Shown here one piece after another: positions 24,902 to 35,891 of a DNA stretch of 64,000 bases. Below the pieces are notes generated by a model. The model did not search any database. It was given only the letters and a program-made list of their open reading frames with translations, and had not been told where the DNA came from. A program made the translations under genes and the position numbers. Source of the stretch: Stygiolobus caldivivus (GTDB lineage: Archaea > Thermoproteota > Thermoprotei_A > Sulfolobales > Sulfolobaceae); the NCBI RefSeq assembly GCF_019704315.1, contig NZ_AP024597.1, positions 2,516,501 to 2,580,500 on the forward strand, written 5' to 3'. The stretch's first letter is position 1. Every line of letters begins with the position of its first letter.

Positions 24902-25501
24902 GTGGTCATGATGACGGATGAGAGAAGAAGGATTATCTTTGGTCCAACCAAAAAAATATCGACTTTAAAATATCTCTTACTTATGTTATTATTTTCAGCG
25001 TTACCATCGGCTGTAGTATATATTCTAGCTGATGAAATTCTTTATACCTATTCGCATAACTCCGTTTTATCATCTAATTTGAGCTTCTTAATATCTGCAA
25101 TATTGTTAGGAATATCAAGCATTTACATTAACAGATATCTTATGAGGCGTGGGATAAGACCCCCTGGAATTAGGAAAAAAGAGGCTAGGACTAAGTACAC
25201 ACTTTCTCCGGAGAGCGGACAACCTATTGATGAAAAAGTAATAAAGAGGTATGAGAAGGCGTTAGCGTTTTCGGATAAGGAGTCGGAAAATTATATAGCA
25301 GAGTTAGCTATTCTTGGTATGATGTATTTACAGAACGCTGTAGCTTATAATAACAAAGACCTCTACTTGAGGGCTAAGGACTACTTATCAAAGGCTGAGG
25401 AGGCGATGCATGAAAGGAGTGTGAGCTTTGAGACTAAAGCACTCGTTGATAATTTGAGGAGTAAGATCGAGACTTATAAATATCGTTTTGGGGAAAGATA
25501 A
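24902..25501 (+). CDS. Two-TM membrane protein downstream of the halocin-like gene
   Basis: A 199-residue protein with two hydrophobic segments (about 24-44 and 58-78) and a cytoplasmic, helical C-terminal part (about 105-195) whose repeats (AELAILGMMYLQNAVAY, YLRAKDYLSKAEEAM) look like a TPR-like helical pair. GTG 24902 lies about 26 bp from a TATA box (TTTTTATAAAA, 24870-24880), suiting a leaderless start; ATGs at 24908 and 24911 are alternatives. Its own promoter means separate expression. It could be the immunity or secretion partner of the adjacent peptide, an inference from position alone. Confidence 0.55.
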   Translation: MVMMTDERRRIIFGPTKKISTLKYLLLMLLFSALPSAVVYILADEILYTYSHNSVLSSNLSFLISAILLGISSIYINRYLMRRGIRPPGIRKKEARTKYTLSPESGQPIDEKVIKRYEKALAFSDKESENYIAELAILGMMYLQNAVAYNNKDLYLRAKDYLSKAEEAMHERSVSFETKALVDNLRSKIETYKYRFGER

Positions 25502-26266
25502 AAACTTAGATTTATAGGATTTGATTTTTGAATTCTTATGGGAGTACAGACACAGGATAGTGAACCTCAGACGATGGATCCTTAGCAGACAAGCTGTTCA
25601 TCTTACGAGGGCATTTAGGGATGGTCAAAAGTTTACATACTGCTTAGTAAATTTCTTTGTGTTTATAGGCCGTGTTTATAAGTGGAGTAAGCCCGAGATA
25701 AAGTGCTATTAGCATAACTAGAAGTAATGTGTGTCCTATAATTAAATATAAATATTTTAAATTATCGCCTCCTCTTAATCTTTTATAGATGAAGTAAAAA
25801 CTCCAAGCAAATCAACTATAGTTGAAACAGTCCGGAAAGCCTCTTTGTTAACAAATATAAAGTAGTATGGTAAATGCTGCTGTAATGAAGAGAAGTGTTA
25901 TTTTTGTCCACATGGTGATTAGATATCTTGAATTTATTATCTGAAATGATAATTCCCTATTTAAGTTTAATAGCCTAGTGACAATTTATTTTTAACTGTC
26001 ATTACAACAGTATAGGATACGTAAGATGCAGGTGATTCATGTTTATTTTGTAATTTCTATTTATCTAATTATGGTTAGATTTAATTATTTAAAAAATAAT
26101 ATACATATATAACAACGTTAGTACATGGTACCGTGTAAAGGTGTGTGATAACAGGATATAATTCAGTATTTTACGTAGGATGGTTTCGTATGCGCCTAAC
26201 TATCAACCCATGAATTGTACTGACCTAAGAGAATATTTCAATTTAGAATGGATGCCTCAACGACCC
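25502..26266. other. Non-coding region between the accessory zone and the tre operon
   Basis: About 760 bp of AT-rich DNA. Apart from a small frameshifted frame on the minus strand (25775-25913) I see no gene. The forward 63-codon frame at 25521-25712 begins with TTG, has no start signal and unlikely composition. Confidence 0.4.
25775..25913 (-). pseudogene. Possible small membrane peptide, frameshifted
   Basis: From ATG 25913: MWTKITLLFITAAFTILLY, a single hydrophobic segment, then a 1-nt shift leads to FVNKEAFRTVSTIVDLLGVF and a TAA at 25775-25777. The combined 45-residue product would be a small single-span peptide. It may be a coincidence of composition. Confidence 0.2.
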
Positions 26267-28441
26267 TCACTTTTCCTTAATTAGGACTCTTGGTAAGTCT
26301 GTCACATTTACTTCATTTCTAATCTCTTCGTTAGTAAGGACGTCGAGATATTCCCCATCTATCCTTATAGTCTGTTCTCCTAGACTTGCTAATGTCTTTA
26401 CGATAACTAGTATTCTCTTTCCTCTGGTAAATCCGCAAAGGCCTAATGGTAATTTCAGCGGTTCGTAACTCCCGTTAATTATTACTTCGTCATATAGTTG
26501 CCTTAAATGAAGCAACTTATATGTAGTGTAGACCTTTATTCTCCCATCGTCCATGTTCCTCGACATTAGGCTGTCATATTTCTTAGAATTTTTTAGAAGT
26601 GTATTTAATTTGTCGAAGTCTACACTTCTCCTGTTATCTGGATCCGTCAATAAATATCTCCACGTCTCAGTGCCTTGATAGAAGTCTGGTACGCCAGGTG
26701 ATAAGACCTTTAGTGTGAGTAGAGATAAGGATTTAATCATACCTAATTTCCTGATTGTAGTTTCGTATTCAAGAAATGACCTCTGGAACTCTTTATTATC
26801 AAATGTTTCATTAACTAGTTCTATTAATTTATTTTCATATTCTTGGTTTATTTTTAGCCATGAAGTGTGTTCTTTAGCCTCTCTTACACTTTTAATCATA
26901 TGAGATTTTAGCCTCTCTTTATAGTCGACTGTAAACCCCTCATAATAGCTCCCTACCAATACTTGGTAAAACCTGTATTCTGTATTTCTATCTACTTTTG
27001 GGTTCAGGATCTCATGCCACTCTTTTACTCTTTTTTCCCATTCTTTTGGTTTTTCGCTGATTGCACTTATTTTCATCCTTACATCTTCACTAAATTTAGT
27101 GTCGTGCGTGCTTGTGGCGTTTAATGATAATGACGAGATACGAGAGCTATTAAATTCATGGAATTTGCTACAGTCAAAGTGGTAATAAGCTAAATTACTA
27201 CCGACCTCGTTAAGGGAAACAAGCCTGTTATATCTATATAGGAAAGTATCCTCATACGCCTTTGCGAAAACTGCTGGCATGAACTGTTGGAGTTTAGTAT
27301 ATATTTCTGGTCTTTCTTTAGCTGCTTTTGATATTTCTTCTCCCTTGTCGCACTCCTTAATTACCTCGTTATTATAAGTCCTATAACGAGTTAAGCAGCT
27401 CAGGTAATTTTTCAATGTTTCGGTGCTAACGCCCAATAGCTTTGAAAGTCGTGATACCTCGTAATTAAATAGTTCTTCGATGACGAATTTCTTAGCCTCT
27501 TTTATAGCTTTATCTATATCGTATGTGAAATCAGTACCTATAAAGTCGTAATAAACTCTTGTCATGTCTTCTTCATTGAAAGTATATAATAGGTTGGAGA
27601 AATTTAGAAAATCATATCCGGTAGTGCCATCCGGCCCGTTGAATAATTTTTCATCGAATGACAATATTTTTTCTACTAAAATTATTTTATTCTTGGATTT
27701 TTCTTTTAGCTTTTTCACATATTTTTCTGGCTCATATAGGCCATCGACATGGTCTATTCTAAATCCGTCTACATCAAATTCAAGAATTTTCTTGTGCGTT
27801 TCCTCAAAAACAAAATCAACTTCTTGGTTTATTGCTATTAATTCGTTTACATCAAAAAATCTTCTATAAGAGGGTGGTTCTTTCCAGTACGTCAGTTCAT
27901 AAAACTGGTCTCTGAGTGTTTCGTTTAGGTCTTGTCCCATCCGCGATAAGGGTAGCCTCCAATCATGATATTTTAAGAAATAATTGCCATCCTTATCTTT
28001 TATTATTTCTATAAGACCACGTGAGACAACATTATCAAGGCTGTCCTCAAGTATCGGTAACCTTATTTTATTTTCCTCTTTGTAAAAATCAAAGAACTGG
28101 TAATATTTACTCGTCTTGCCGTTCTTTAAAACGTCCATTAATCTCCAATTATCTGAGTGAACCGCTGTATGGTTAGGTACTATATCTTGGATTATACCAA
28201 GGCCTTTCTCTTTTGCTTTTCTGATTAGCTCTCTATATTTATCTTCCCCACCAAGTTCTGGGTTTATTTTTGTGTGGTCGGTTACGTCATAACCATGAGT
28301 ACTTCCTGGTCTGGCCTGAAAGACTGGAGATAGATATAGGTGTGAGATACCTAGTTCTGTGAAATAGTCTAGATGTTCTATTACATTATCAAAATTAAAG
28401 CCTTTATTTAACTGAACTCTATAGGTAGATAGAAGTTTCAT
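26267..28441 (-). CDS. treY: Malto-oligosyltrehalose synthase TreY
   Basis: A 724-residue GH13-family enzyme that turns the reducing-end alpha-1,4 link of a maltodextrin into an alpha,alpha-1,1 link. The N-terminal STYRVQLNKGFNFDNVIEHL and SPVFQARPGSTHGYDV are typical of TreY. Catalytic elements: DVDGFRIDHVDGLYEPEKY (nucleophile Asp), then KIILVEKIL (acid/base Glu). The C-terminal LSPGVPDFYQGTETW matches the family. Length is normal (about 720). Its start overlaps the end of treX by 4 bp (ATGA). The product is cleaved by TreZ to give trehalose. Confidence 0.96.
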   Translation of the reverse strand: MKLLSTYRVQLNKGFNFDNVIEHLDYFTELGISHLYLSPVFQARPGSTHGYDVTDHTKINPELGGEDKYRELIRKAKEKGLGIIQDIVPNHTAVHSDNWRLMDVLKNGKTSKYYQFFDFYKEENKIRLPILEDSLDNVVSRGLIEIIKDKDGNYFLKYHDWRLPLSRMGQDLNETLRDQFYELTYWKEPPSYRRFFDVNELIAINQEVDFVFEETHKKILEFDVDGFRIDHVDGLYEPEKYVKKLKEKSKNKIILVEKILSFDEKLFNGPDGTTGYDFLNFSNLLYTFNEEDMTRVYYDFIGTDFTYDIDKAIKEAKKFVIEELFNYEVSRLSKLLGVSTETLKNYLSCLTRYRTYNNEVIKECDKGEEISKAAKERPEIYTKLQQFMPAVFAKAYEDTFLYRYNRLVSLNEVGSNLAYYHFDCSKFHEFNSSRISSLSLNATSTHDTKFSEDVRMKISAISEKPKEWEKRVKEWHEILNPKVDRNTEYRFYQVLVGSYYEGFTVDYKERLKSHMIKSVREAKEHTSWLKINQEYENKLIELVNETFDNKEFQRSFLEYETTIRKLGMIKSLSLLTLKVLSPGVPDFYQGTETWRYLLTDPDNRRSVDFDKLNTLLKNSKKYDSLMSRNMDDGRIKVYTTYKLLHLRQLYDEVIINGSYEPLKLPLGLCGFTRGKRILVIVKTLASLGEQTIRIDGEYLDVLTNEEIRNEVNVTDLPRVLIKEK

Positions 28442-30573
28442 GCTTCCACTCTTCTGTAGACTAGAGCGGTTTTTCCGTCTATCTCTTTTTCGGTTCCTCC
28501 TTCTACTATCTCCTTTCTATCTTCTAGGTATGGGTGTAATACCAGTTCCCATTTGCCTTGGGGGAATTTGAACTTAATATTATTATTTCCCCCATTTAGT
28601 ATTATTAAGAAAGTGTCATCAGCTATTCTCTCCCCGTATTTGTTTATCTCATCTATTGCGCTCCCTTCTAACACATAGGCGATAAAGTTAGTATTTGATT
28701 TCCATGTAGCTTCATCTACTTCTGCCCCGTCAGGCTTCAGCCAAGTTACGTCTTTCATAGGCAGTCCGAATAGTTTTCTACCTTGAAAGTACCTTGCTCT
28801 CCTAAATATAGGGTGAGCTCTGTAAAAGTATATGAGTTCTCTGACAAAACTATGAAATTTTAATTTTCTATCGTCTAAATTCCAATCGAACCAGCTTATC
28901 TCGTTATCCTGACAGAACGCATTGTTATTTCCTTTTTGTGTCCTCCCTATTTCGTCCCCTCCTAAGATCATCGGTATACCTTGGCTCGTGAAGAGCGTTA
29001 TTAGAAGATTTCTCTTTTGTTTTTCTCTACACATTATCACGTTCGGGTCTTGGGTTTCCCCCTCAAATCCACAATTCCAACTGTAGTTTTCATTCATCCC
29101 GTCTTCGTTATTGAGTTGGTTAGCTTCGTTATGTTTTTGGTTATAACTCACTAAGTCCGCTAACGTAAACCCATCGTGAGAAGTAATGTAGTTTATACTT
29201 GCAAACGGGGTCTTATTATTCCCGGCATAAAGGTCTGGTGATCCTAATAATCTATTTGCTAATTCTTCGAAGGGTACCGCATCTCCTTTCCAAAACCTCC
29301 TAATATCGTCTCTGTACTTCCCGTTCCATTCTGCCCATAAATAGGGGAAATTGCCTACTTGGTAGCCTCCCGGTCCCACGTCCCAAGGTTCTGCGATCAG
29401 TTTAACTTGTGATAGGACTGGGTCTTGCTGGATTGCTACGAAAAATGTCGATAGCATGTTTACGCTGTATAGCTGGCGTGCCAATGCTGAGGCTAAGTCG
29501 AACCTGAACCCATCTACGTGCATCTCTAATACCCAGTATCTTAAGCTGTCTAGGACCATCTGGAGGACTCTAGGGTGTGACAAGTTAAGTGTATTCCCAG
29601 TCCCGGTAAAATCAAGGTAATACCTAGGGTTTTTGGGGTCTAATAAGTAATATGCTCTATTATCTATCCCTTTGAAGCTCAGGGTCGGTCCTAAGTGGTT
29701 CCCTTCAGCTGTGTGGTTATAAACTACGTCTATTATAACCTCAATTCCGGCCTCGTGAAGTTTATTTATCATTTTCTTAAACTCATAGACTTGTTCTCCT
29801 AAGCATCCGCTACTAGAATAACGACATTCTGGGGAGAAGTAATTAATAGGGTTATATCCCCAGTAATTCTTAAGTCCTTTTTCTATTAAGAACCTTTCGT
29901 CTACAAATTGTTGAATTGGCATAAGTTCTACGGTAGTCATTCCGAGATCCTTAAGGTAGTCGATCATTGTGTCAGAAGATAGTCCATCGAATGTCCCTCT
30001 TACATTTTCCGGGAGGTCTTGCCTAAGTTTTGTAAACCCCTTAACATGAAGCTCATAGATAACTGTATCGTTCCAAGGTATCTTTTTCTTCATAAAAAAA
30101 TGTCCATCTGTCCAGTTAAAATAAGGGTCTATTACCACACTTTTGGGTATAAATTTATCGTCTTTTCGTTCATCAAACGATAGGTCTTGGTTTTGTTCAC
30201 CTATCTTATAGCCAAAGACTGTGTCGTCCCATGTCAAACCCCCATTAATCGCTTTAGCGTAGGGGTCTATCAGTACCTTATTAGGATTAAACCTTAAGCC
30301 TTCTTCGGGTTTATAAGGTCCGTAGACTCTATAAGCGTATAGTTGTCTAGGTCTTATCCCAGGGACAAATACGTGCCATAAGTCACCGGTCTTCTGCGTA
30401 ACTTCAATTACTTCTTTTGGTTCGTCCTGTTTTATGTTCGAGTATAGCAGTAGCTCGACTTTTGTTGCGTTTTCTGAGAAAATAACAAAGTTAGTACCGT
30501 CTTCTTCTTCGATCCACGTGGACCCTATCGGGTAAGGCTCACCTGGTCTTAGAGGTCTATCCCTATTCTTCAT
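28438..30573 (-). CDS. treX: Glycogen debranching enzyme TreX
   Basis: A 711-residue GH13 isoamylase-type debranching enzyme. N-terminal carbohydrate-binding region ([19 protein letters not shown]), then catalytic blocks [29 protein letters not shown] (nucleophile Asp), [11 protein letters not shown] (Glu) and [15 protein letters not shown] (transition-state Asp). TreX removes alpha-1,6 branches from glycogen to supply linear dextrins for TreY and TreZ. It overlaps treY and treZ by 4 bp at each side, giving a tightly coupled treZ-treX-treY operon typical of Sulfolobales. Confidence 0.96.
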   Translation of the reverse strand: MKNRDRPLRPGEPYPIGSTWIEEEDGTNFVIFSENATKVELLLYSNIKQDEPKEVIEVTQKTGDLWHVFVPGIRPRQLYAYRVYGPYKPEEGLRFNPNKVLIDPYAKAINGGLTWDDTVFGYKIGEQNQDLSFDERKDDKFIPKSVVIDPYFNWTDGHFFMKKKIPWNDTVIYELHVKGFTKLRQDLPENVRGTFDGLSSDTMIDYLKDLGMTTVELMPIQQFVDERFLIEKGLKNYWGYNPINYFSPECRYSSSGCLGEQVYEFKKMINKLHEAGIEVIIDVVYNHTAEGNHLGPTLSFKGIDNRAYYLLDPKNPRYYLDFTGTGNTLNLSHPRVLQMVLDSLRYWVLEMHVDGFRFDLASALARQLYSVNMLSTFFVAIQQDPVLSQVKLIAEPWDVGPGGYQVGNFPYLWAEWNGKYRDDIRRFWKGDAVPFEELANRLLGSPDLYAGNNKTPFASINYITSHDGFTLADLVSYNQKHNEANQLNNEDGMNENYSWNCGFEGETQDPNVIMCREKQKRNLLITLFTSQGIPMILGGDEIGRTQKGNNNAFCQDNEISWFDWNLDDRKLKFHSFVRELIYFYRAHPIFRRARYFQGRKLFGLPMKDVTWLKPDGAEVDEATWKSNTNFIAYVLEGSAIDEINKYGERIADDTFLIILNGGNNNIKFKFPQGKWELVLHPYLEDRKEIVEGGTEKEIDGKTALVYRRVEA

Positions 30574-32240
30574 ACTGTCTGATATACTCCTATCCCCTTA
30601 GTAATTTTTATCTTACTATGTCTCTGAATTTTTTCTGGAAAATTAATACCTAATAACAAGTTTCCGTCTTCTTTAAGCTCTATAATATTATCACCAAATG
30701 AAGCTATGATTAGCAAATTAGGAATTTTGATACTTATCCAATCTGTCCCCGATTCAACGTAATCGGGTTTCTTACATTTAATTAAATAATTTCTTCTTAT
30801 TTCTATCAGTTTTTTATAAAAATGTAGCACATCTTCATTAACATTCCATGATAACTTAGATTTTTGAAAGGCCTCAAGCGATTGGGGGTCAATTGATTGA
30901 CCATTTTCTTTGAGCCTTCCTTCTCTCACTCCTTTAATTAGTTGAGGGTCTGAAAAGTCTGAAAAGAATAGAAAGGGTTTTGTTTCAAAGTATTCTTCAC
31001 CCATAAAAAGCATTGGTATATAAGGGGAAAGAATGTATAACGTTGACGCAATCAGGTAAGATTCTTTATCTACCAGTACAGAGAGCCTTTCACCATTCCC
31101 TCTATTACCTACTTGGTCATGGTTCTGGATGTATACTACGAATTTACATCTAGAGAGCCCACCCACTGGTGCACCATGTGTTTTTCCCCTATATCTCGAG
31201 AATTTTCCGTCATAGACAAATACATCTTTAAAACTTTTCTCTATCTCTTTAATTGATCCAAAATCAGAATAGTAACCCGATTTCTCTTTCGTAATATACG
31301 CGTGGACAGAGTGGTGGAAGTCATCGGTCCACTGCATATCAATTCCGTAACCGCAATCTTCTCTAACTATTTTTGGGTCATTTAAGTCACTTTCAGCAAT
31401 AACAATCTTATTTCTACTGTGAACGGTTTCAGCAATTTCTTGAAGTATGTGTTTAGGGGACATGTCAAAAATAGCGTGCACCGCATCTAGCCTCAGCCCA
31501 TCTACCTTAAATATATCTAACCAATACTTAACGTTGTCAATTACTAGTTCCCTTACCTCGTCGCTCCCTCTATCATCGAAATTAAAGGTTAAACCCCAAG
31601 GGGTACGGTATTTTTCGGAGAAGTAAGGCCCTAGTTTAATAAGGTAGTTTCCTTCAGGCCCAACGTGGTTGTATACTACATCTAAAATTACCCCTAGGTT
31701 TCTTTTATGAGCTTCCCTGACAAGCTCAGCAAAGCCTTTAGGGCCACCGTATGTATTCTGAACAGCAAAAAGATAGGTACCGTCGTATCCCCAATCCCTT
31801 TCACCCGGGAATTGAGCTATTGGCATTATCTCAATTGCGGTAACTCCCAGATCCTTCAGGTAATCTAACTTTTCTATTATACCTTTAAAGTCACCTCTGT
31901 TAGAAAAAGTCCCTACGTGTATTTCATAGATTATTAGGTCTTCAGCACTCAGTCTATTTATTTCTGGGATATCAAAGTCCGTGCTTATTATTGTCGAATT
32001 ACCGTGTACCCCATAAGGTTGATATCTCGATAAAGGATCTGGAATAGTTTCTTTGTTATCTAAAACCAGCTTATATTCTTGTCCTTCGGACACATTATCT
32101 ATAGAGGCTGTAAAATATCCATTATCATCTTTTTCGGCCTCGTATTTCCCAATATTCAATAAATTTAATTGTAGCTTTTTAATATAAGGAGCGTATATTT
32201 TATAAATTAATTTATCTTTGTGTAGTGTAGCTCCGATCAT
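30570..32240 (-). CDS. treZ: Malto-oligosyltrehalose trehalohydrolase TreZ
   Basis: A 556-residue GH13 enzyme that releases trehalose from the TreY product. The catalytic Asp is residue 252 in [12 protein letters not shown] and the Glu is residue 283 in [11 protein letters not shown]; both numbers match those known for the Sulfolobus enzyme. A third acidic residue is in [12 protein letters not shown]. An N-terminal beta domain (1-90) precedes the barrel. Its ATG overlaps the stop of the upstream membrane-anchored gene, so four genes are cotranscribed. Confidence 0.96.
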   Translation of the reverse strand: MIGATLHKDKLIYKIYAPYIKKLQLNLLNIGKYEAEKDDNGYFTASIDNVSEGQEYKLVLDNKETIPDPLSRYQPYGVHGNSTIISTDFDIPEINRLSAEDLIIYEIHVGTFSNRGDFKGIIEKLDYLKDLGVTAIEIMPIAQFPGERDWGYDGTYLFAVQNTYGGPKGFAELVREAHKRNLGVILDVVYNHVGPEGNYLIKLGPYFSEKYRTPWGLTFNFDDRGSDEVRELVIDNVKYWLDIFKVDGLRLDAVHAIFDMSPKHILQEIAETVHSRNKIVIAESDLNDPKIVREDCGYGIDMQWTDDFHHSVHAYITKEKSGYYSDFGSIKEIEKSFKDVFVYDGKFSRYRGKTHGAPVGGLSRCKFVVYIQNHDQVGNRGNGERLSVLVDKESYLIASTLYILSPYIPMLFMGEEYFETKPFLFFSDFSDPQLIKGVREGRLKENGQSIDPQSLEAFQKSKLSWNVNEDVLHFYKKLIEIRRNYLIKCKKPDYVESGTDWISIKIPNLLIIASFGDNIIELKEDGNLLLGINFPEKIQRHSKIKITKGIGVYQTV

Positions 32241-33076
32241 ATTGAAATAAGTTCATTAAAGTAATATATCAATCCTTCTCCATCTAGATATAAGGTGACA
32301 TTGTAGACTGCATCCCCGTTATAAGCATTTAGTACATATGTAGGGGGTAAATTCCCGTATACGTTAACTTGCTGGCCTTGTACTATACTTGAAGAAGTAG
32401 AGTTTACTAAAGTGTTATTCACATACAGCTTAAGATTATAAGTGCCGTCAAGTAGCTTAATGTACTGAGTATTTAATATAAAATCGACTGAGTAGGTAAG
32501 TGTCCCGTTTGGGTATGCGATAACTGATCCTTCAGTAGGTGCTATATAATAAGGAATTTCGTGGGGCGTAACGTATACTATTGAAGCATTGGTGGAAAAG
32601 GAAGGATGTGACGATATAGCTACTTGAACGGGGTAAAATTTAGCAAAGGAGTCTACTCTTGAAATGACACTTAATAATGTGTTATTATTCGTTAGTTTAA
32701 GACTCCAACCATAGTTACCAGACCCCTCTATATCGACACCATAAACTTGGAGAGAGTTAGGGATAGTAACTGTTAGTTGACTCTTTTCGGTAGAAAAAGG
32801 GTTTACCCTAATGCTTGATGTATTTTTGTAATATTGGGTATGGGGGATTATACCCGACTGTACACCAGCACTTACTGCAACCAATATGTTGGCTGACATA
32901 GGTAGAGGCCCTTTATTAACACTTACCACACAAAACGTATAGGTAGTTGTAGAGGGCGTCTTTAATTCTTTGACTAATTCCACGTATGAGTAGAAATTAG
33001 AGTTCTCTACATAAAATATGGCTCCTAGGACTACAAATAGTAACAGGACTACTCCGAGTAGATAAATGCGTTTCAT
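32237..33076 (-). CDS. Membrane-anchored extracellular protein, first gene of the tre operon
   Basis: A 279-residue protein with one N-terminal hydrophobic segment (about 4-23) and an extracellular beta-rich region with many Asn-x-Ser/Thr sites. No enzymatic motif is seen. It overlaps treZ by 4 bp (ATGA), so it is cotranscribed with the trehalose genes. The arrangement could mean a role in the cell surface under the same stress that calls for trehalose. Family not recognised. Confidence 0.7.
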   Translation of the reverse strand: MKRIYLLGVVLLLFVVLGAIFYVENSNFYSYVELVKELKTPSTTTYTFCVVSVNKGPLPMSANILVAVSAGVQSGIIPHTQYYKNTSSIRVNPFSTEKSQLTVTIPNSLQVYGVDIEGSGNYGWSLKLTNNNTLLSVISRVDSFAKFYPVQVAISSHPSFSTNASIVYVTPHEIPYYIAPTEGSVIAYPNGTLTYSVDFILNTQYIKLLDGTYNLKLYVNNTLVNSTSSSIVQGQQVNVYGNLPPTYVLNAYNGDAVYNVTLYLDGEGLIYYFNELISI

Positions 33077-33162
33077 TGCGGTTAATACTTTTGTGGAGTA
33101 TATTAGTTTATTTCGAAGACTAGAATGGTCAGTTTACTTTATTATCCCCATTATAGAAGATT

Positions 33163-33579
33163 ATGAAACGGAGGGCCCTAGGAAAAAAGATGGAACAGCA
33201 AACCTATTTCCAAACTTCAAATGAAGATAAAATAATAGGCAAGCACGTGTTCGGGAACTTATATGACCTCGATGAGGAACTTCTTACGGATAAAGACTTC
33301 CTAGAGAAAGTAGTACTAGAAGCAGTAGACATAGCTAAAATGAAGTTAGTAGAAATTAAAGCATGGAAATTCGGTGGAAAGAAGGGAGGAGTTTCTATCA
33401 TAGCACTAGTAGAAGAAAGCCATATAGCTCTTCACACGTGGAACGAATATAAATACGCTACATTAGATGTCTATACATGTGGTGAACAGAGCGAACCCCA
33501 GGCTGCTTTTAATTATATTATATCACAGCTTAGACCTAAGCGTTACCAAATGTTTTATGCTGATAGGTCTTCAGAGTGA
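33163..33579 (+). CDS. Pyruvoyl-dependent decarboxylase, SpeD/arginine decarboxylase family
   Basis: A 138-residue proenzyme. The self-cleavage site is the Glu-Ser pair of [12 protein letters not shown]; the new N-terminal Ser becomes the pyruvoyl group. The remainder ([19 protein letters not shown]) is typical of AdoMet decarboxylase. Sulfolobales encode two paralogues, an AdoMet decarboxylase and an arginine decarboxylase that arose from it; both feed spermidine synthesis. The length and the [16 protein letters not shown] opening lean me to the arginine enzyme, not firmly. TATA at about 33136; ATG 33163 leaderless (an inner ATG at 33190 is possible). Confidence 0.8.
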   Translation: MKRRALGKKMEQQTYFQTSNEDKIIGKHVFGNLYDLDEELLTDKDFLEKVVLEAVDIAKMKLVEIKAWKFGGKKGGVSIIALVEESHIALHTWNEYKYATLDVYTCGEQSEPQAAFNYIISQLRPKRYQMFYADRSSE

Positions 33580-33740
33580 GCTGAGCCGGTCATAAGATCC
33601 CCCGTCTTTTTTATTCATCATTGTTATTTTTTAATTTACATTCAAATGTAAGGCTATATATTATTTTTTCGACATCTGTCGATTATATTATAGTCAACTG
33701 TCGAAAACCTTATAATTGTATCTTTTTCATTTCACTCCTA

Positions 33741-34787
33741 ATGAAAAGTGGAATAATAGGATGGGGTAGTTATATTCCTAGATATAGAATTAGATCCGAT
33801 GAAATAGCAGAATTATGGGGTATGGAAAAAGAGGTAGTAAAAAGCCTAGGCTTATCAGAAAAATCTGTCCCCTCCTCTGATGAGGACTCTACTACCATGG
33901 CATGGGAAGCTTCTAGGAATGCACTATCACGAGCAAGGATAGATCCTTCGGAAATCAATCTCGTTTTATTTGGATCTGAGTCTAAGGTATATGCAGTAAA
34001 ACCTACAGCCACAATCTTATTGGACGCACTAGGTATTTCCCATAATTCATTAAGTGCCGATTTGGAGTTTGCTTGTAGGGCAGCGTCTGCTGGCCTTAGA
34101 TTAGCTTCTAGTATGGTAGAGGCTGGGAAAATTAAATACGGGTTAGTAGTCGGGAGTGATACAGCACAGTCTAATCCTGGAGACGTTTTAGAGTTAAGTT
34201 CAGCTTCAGCTGCTGTAGCATATATAGTGGGAGAAGAAAATGAGGCTTCTGCTATTATTGAAGCCTCTTCTTCGTTTTCAACCGACACTCCGGACTTTTG
34301 GAGAAGAGATGGTATGCCTTATCCATTACACGGAGAGGGATTTACTGGAGAGCCTGCTTATTTCTATCACATAATATCAGCCGTAAAGGACTTGATGGAA
34401 GAAGGTGGTTATAACATATCAGATTTTGACTATTTTGTGTTCCATCAGCCTAACGGTAAATTTCCTATACAAGTAGCGAGAAAATTAAATATCCCGATCG
34501 AAAAAGTAAAGGCGGGTCTAGTTTCTCCCTATATAGGTAATCCTTATAATGCCTCAGCGCTTCTAGGTCTTGCTAAAGTACTCGATATCTCTAAGCCTGG
34601 AGAAAGGATATTGGTAGCTCCTTTTGGAAGCGGGGCAGGTAGCGACGCATTTAGCATTTTAGTTACCGACAAGATAGTAGAGAGGCAAAAGCTAGCTCCT
34701 TCTGTGGAATATTATATAAACAGGAAGAAAGTAATACCTTATTCTCTGTACGCTAAGACTACTAATAAATTTAAGGTGTATGAGTGA
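33741..34787 (+). CDS. Hydroxymethylglutaryl-CoA synthase
   Basis: A 348-residue enzyme condensing acetoacetyl-CoA and acetyl-CoA to HMG-CoA for archaeal lipid synthesis. The start is ATG 33741 ([16 protein letters not shown]), 26-34 bp after a TATA box at 33707-33715; the long upstream extension of the frame is non-coding. The catalytic Cys is residue 112 ([12 protein letters not shown]), Glu80 lies in FGSESKVY, and the His is in [11 protein letters not shown]. The TGA overlaps the ATG of the thiolase-like gene by one base. Length agrees with archaeal HMG-CoA synthases (about 350). Confidence 0.95.
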   Translation: MKSGIIGWGSYIPRYRIRSDEIAELWGMEKEVVKSLGLSEKSVPSSDEDSTTMAWEASRNALSRARIDPSEINLVLFGSESKVYAVKPTATILLDALGISHNSLSADLEFACRAASAGLRLASSMVEAGKIKYGLVVGSDTAQSNPGDVLELSSASAAVAYIVGEENEASAIIEASSSFSTDTPDFWRRDGMPYPLHGEGFTGEPAYFYHIISAVKDLMEEGGYNISDFDYFVFHQPNGKFPIQVARKLNIPIEKVKAGLVSPYIGNPYNASALLGLAKVLDISKPGERILVAPFGSGAGSDAFSILVTDKIVERQKLAPSVEYYINRKKVIPYSLYAKTTNKFKVYE

Positions 34788-35884
34788 TGGTATCTATAGT
34801 AGCAAGTGGTCTAATTAAAATTGACCGATATTACGAGTTTTCAGAAAAGGATCTAGTGATAGAAGCCTATAAGGATTTAATGTTGAAAATAAAAGATGTT
34901 CCTTCTTCTGTAGACGCCATGATTGTTTCTAGTACATATAGCGATATATTGTCAAAAAATCTAATGTTAGCTTTTAAACTTTCTAATAAATTAGGCGTTA
35001 AATCACCAATATCCTTTAGGGTAGAAAATGGTGACAACGGGGGTGCTTCTATATTAACTGCGTATTCATTAGTTAAGTCTGGAATAGCAAATAGTGTCCT
35101 ATTGGTAGGTGTGGATAAGTTTTCCGACTACCCTTCTAAATATATTAACGATGTAGTCTCATATAACCTTGATAACGAATATCAATATCAACTAGGGCTT
35201 ACCCCTCATGTATATGCTGCGTTATTGATGAAAAGATATATGAAGAAGTACAAGAAAGAGTATGATTATTTTACTAATTGGCCTTTAAAAATGCACGAGA
35301 ATGCAGTTGAGAATCCCTATGCTTATCTTAAATTTAAAGTAGATAAGAAAGTTATAACTGATTCACAGCTTATTTCAGAGCCGTTAAGATTATTTGATAT
35401 TGCAGCTAGGGCTGATGGCGCGTCTGTAGTACTCATCACTTCTGACGATATGGCTAAGAAGTTTACGGATACACCGGTTAAGATCGAAAGTATATTTAGC
35501 AGCAATTTACCGATAGATATAGCAAATGCTAATTTAAATTCTATAAAAGACGTATCACGGAAGGCTATTAATAAGATTAGTAAGGAAGCAATATATGAGA
35601 TTCATGATTCATATAGTATCTTAGCGTCTCTAGAGATAGAATCACTTGGGCTTGCGGAAGAAGGTAAGGCTTTAGACGAATTAGAGAACTTAAAAGTAAA
35701 TTTAGGAGGTGGCCTCAAGGCTAGAGGTTACCCTGGATCAGCAACAGCCATATATCAATTAGCTGAACTGTATTTGCAATTGACCGGTGCCCATCCCAAA
35801 GCAATGTCCGGCCCAGAAAAAGGGATTTTGTTATCGTGTGATGATCTAGGTAACTCTTCATATTTAATTAGTTTGAGTAGGTGA
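34787..35884 (+). CDS. Thiolase-family protein of the mevalonate cluster, nucleophile missing
   Basis: A 365-residue thiolase-fold protein directly coupled to HMG-CoA synthase (TGATG). In its place in the archaeal pathway it would form acetoacetyl-CoA and pass it to the synthase in a complex bridged by the DUF35 protein. However, the segment where the active Cys should lie reads RVENGDNGGASILTAY (79-94) with no Cys, and the Gly-His-Pro motif near the C-terminus is GYPGSATA (314-321), with Tyr for His. The HDSYSILASLEIE motif and Cys351 remain. It may be inactive or use another chemistry. Confidence 0.85.
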   Translation: MVSIVASGLIKIDRYYEFSEKDLVIEAYKDLMLKIKDVPSSVDAMIVSSTYSDILSKNLMLAFKLSNKLGVKSPISFRVENGDNGGASILTAYSLVKSGIANSVLLVGVDKFSDYPSKYINDVVSYNLDNEYQYQLGLTPHVYAALLMKRYMKKYKKEYDYFTNWPLKMHENAVENPYAYLKFKVDKKVITDSQLISEPLRLFDIAARADGASVVLITSDDMAKKFTDTPVKIESIFSSNLPIDIANANLNSIKDVSRKAINKISKEAIYEIHDSYSILASLEIESLGLAEEGKALDELENLKVNLGGGLKARGYPGSATAIYQLAELYLQLTGAHPKAMSGPEKGILLSCDDLGNSSYLISLSR

Positions 35885-35891
35885 GATAGAC

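Noticed and set aside
25521-25712. 63-codon forward frame
   Set aside because: TTG start with no promoter or ribosome site at a suitable place, odd composition, no recognisable motif.
33621-33740. Forty extra codons before HMG-CoA synthase
   Set aside because: They lie upstream of and over the TATA box and do not match the family; the true start is ATG 33741.
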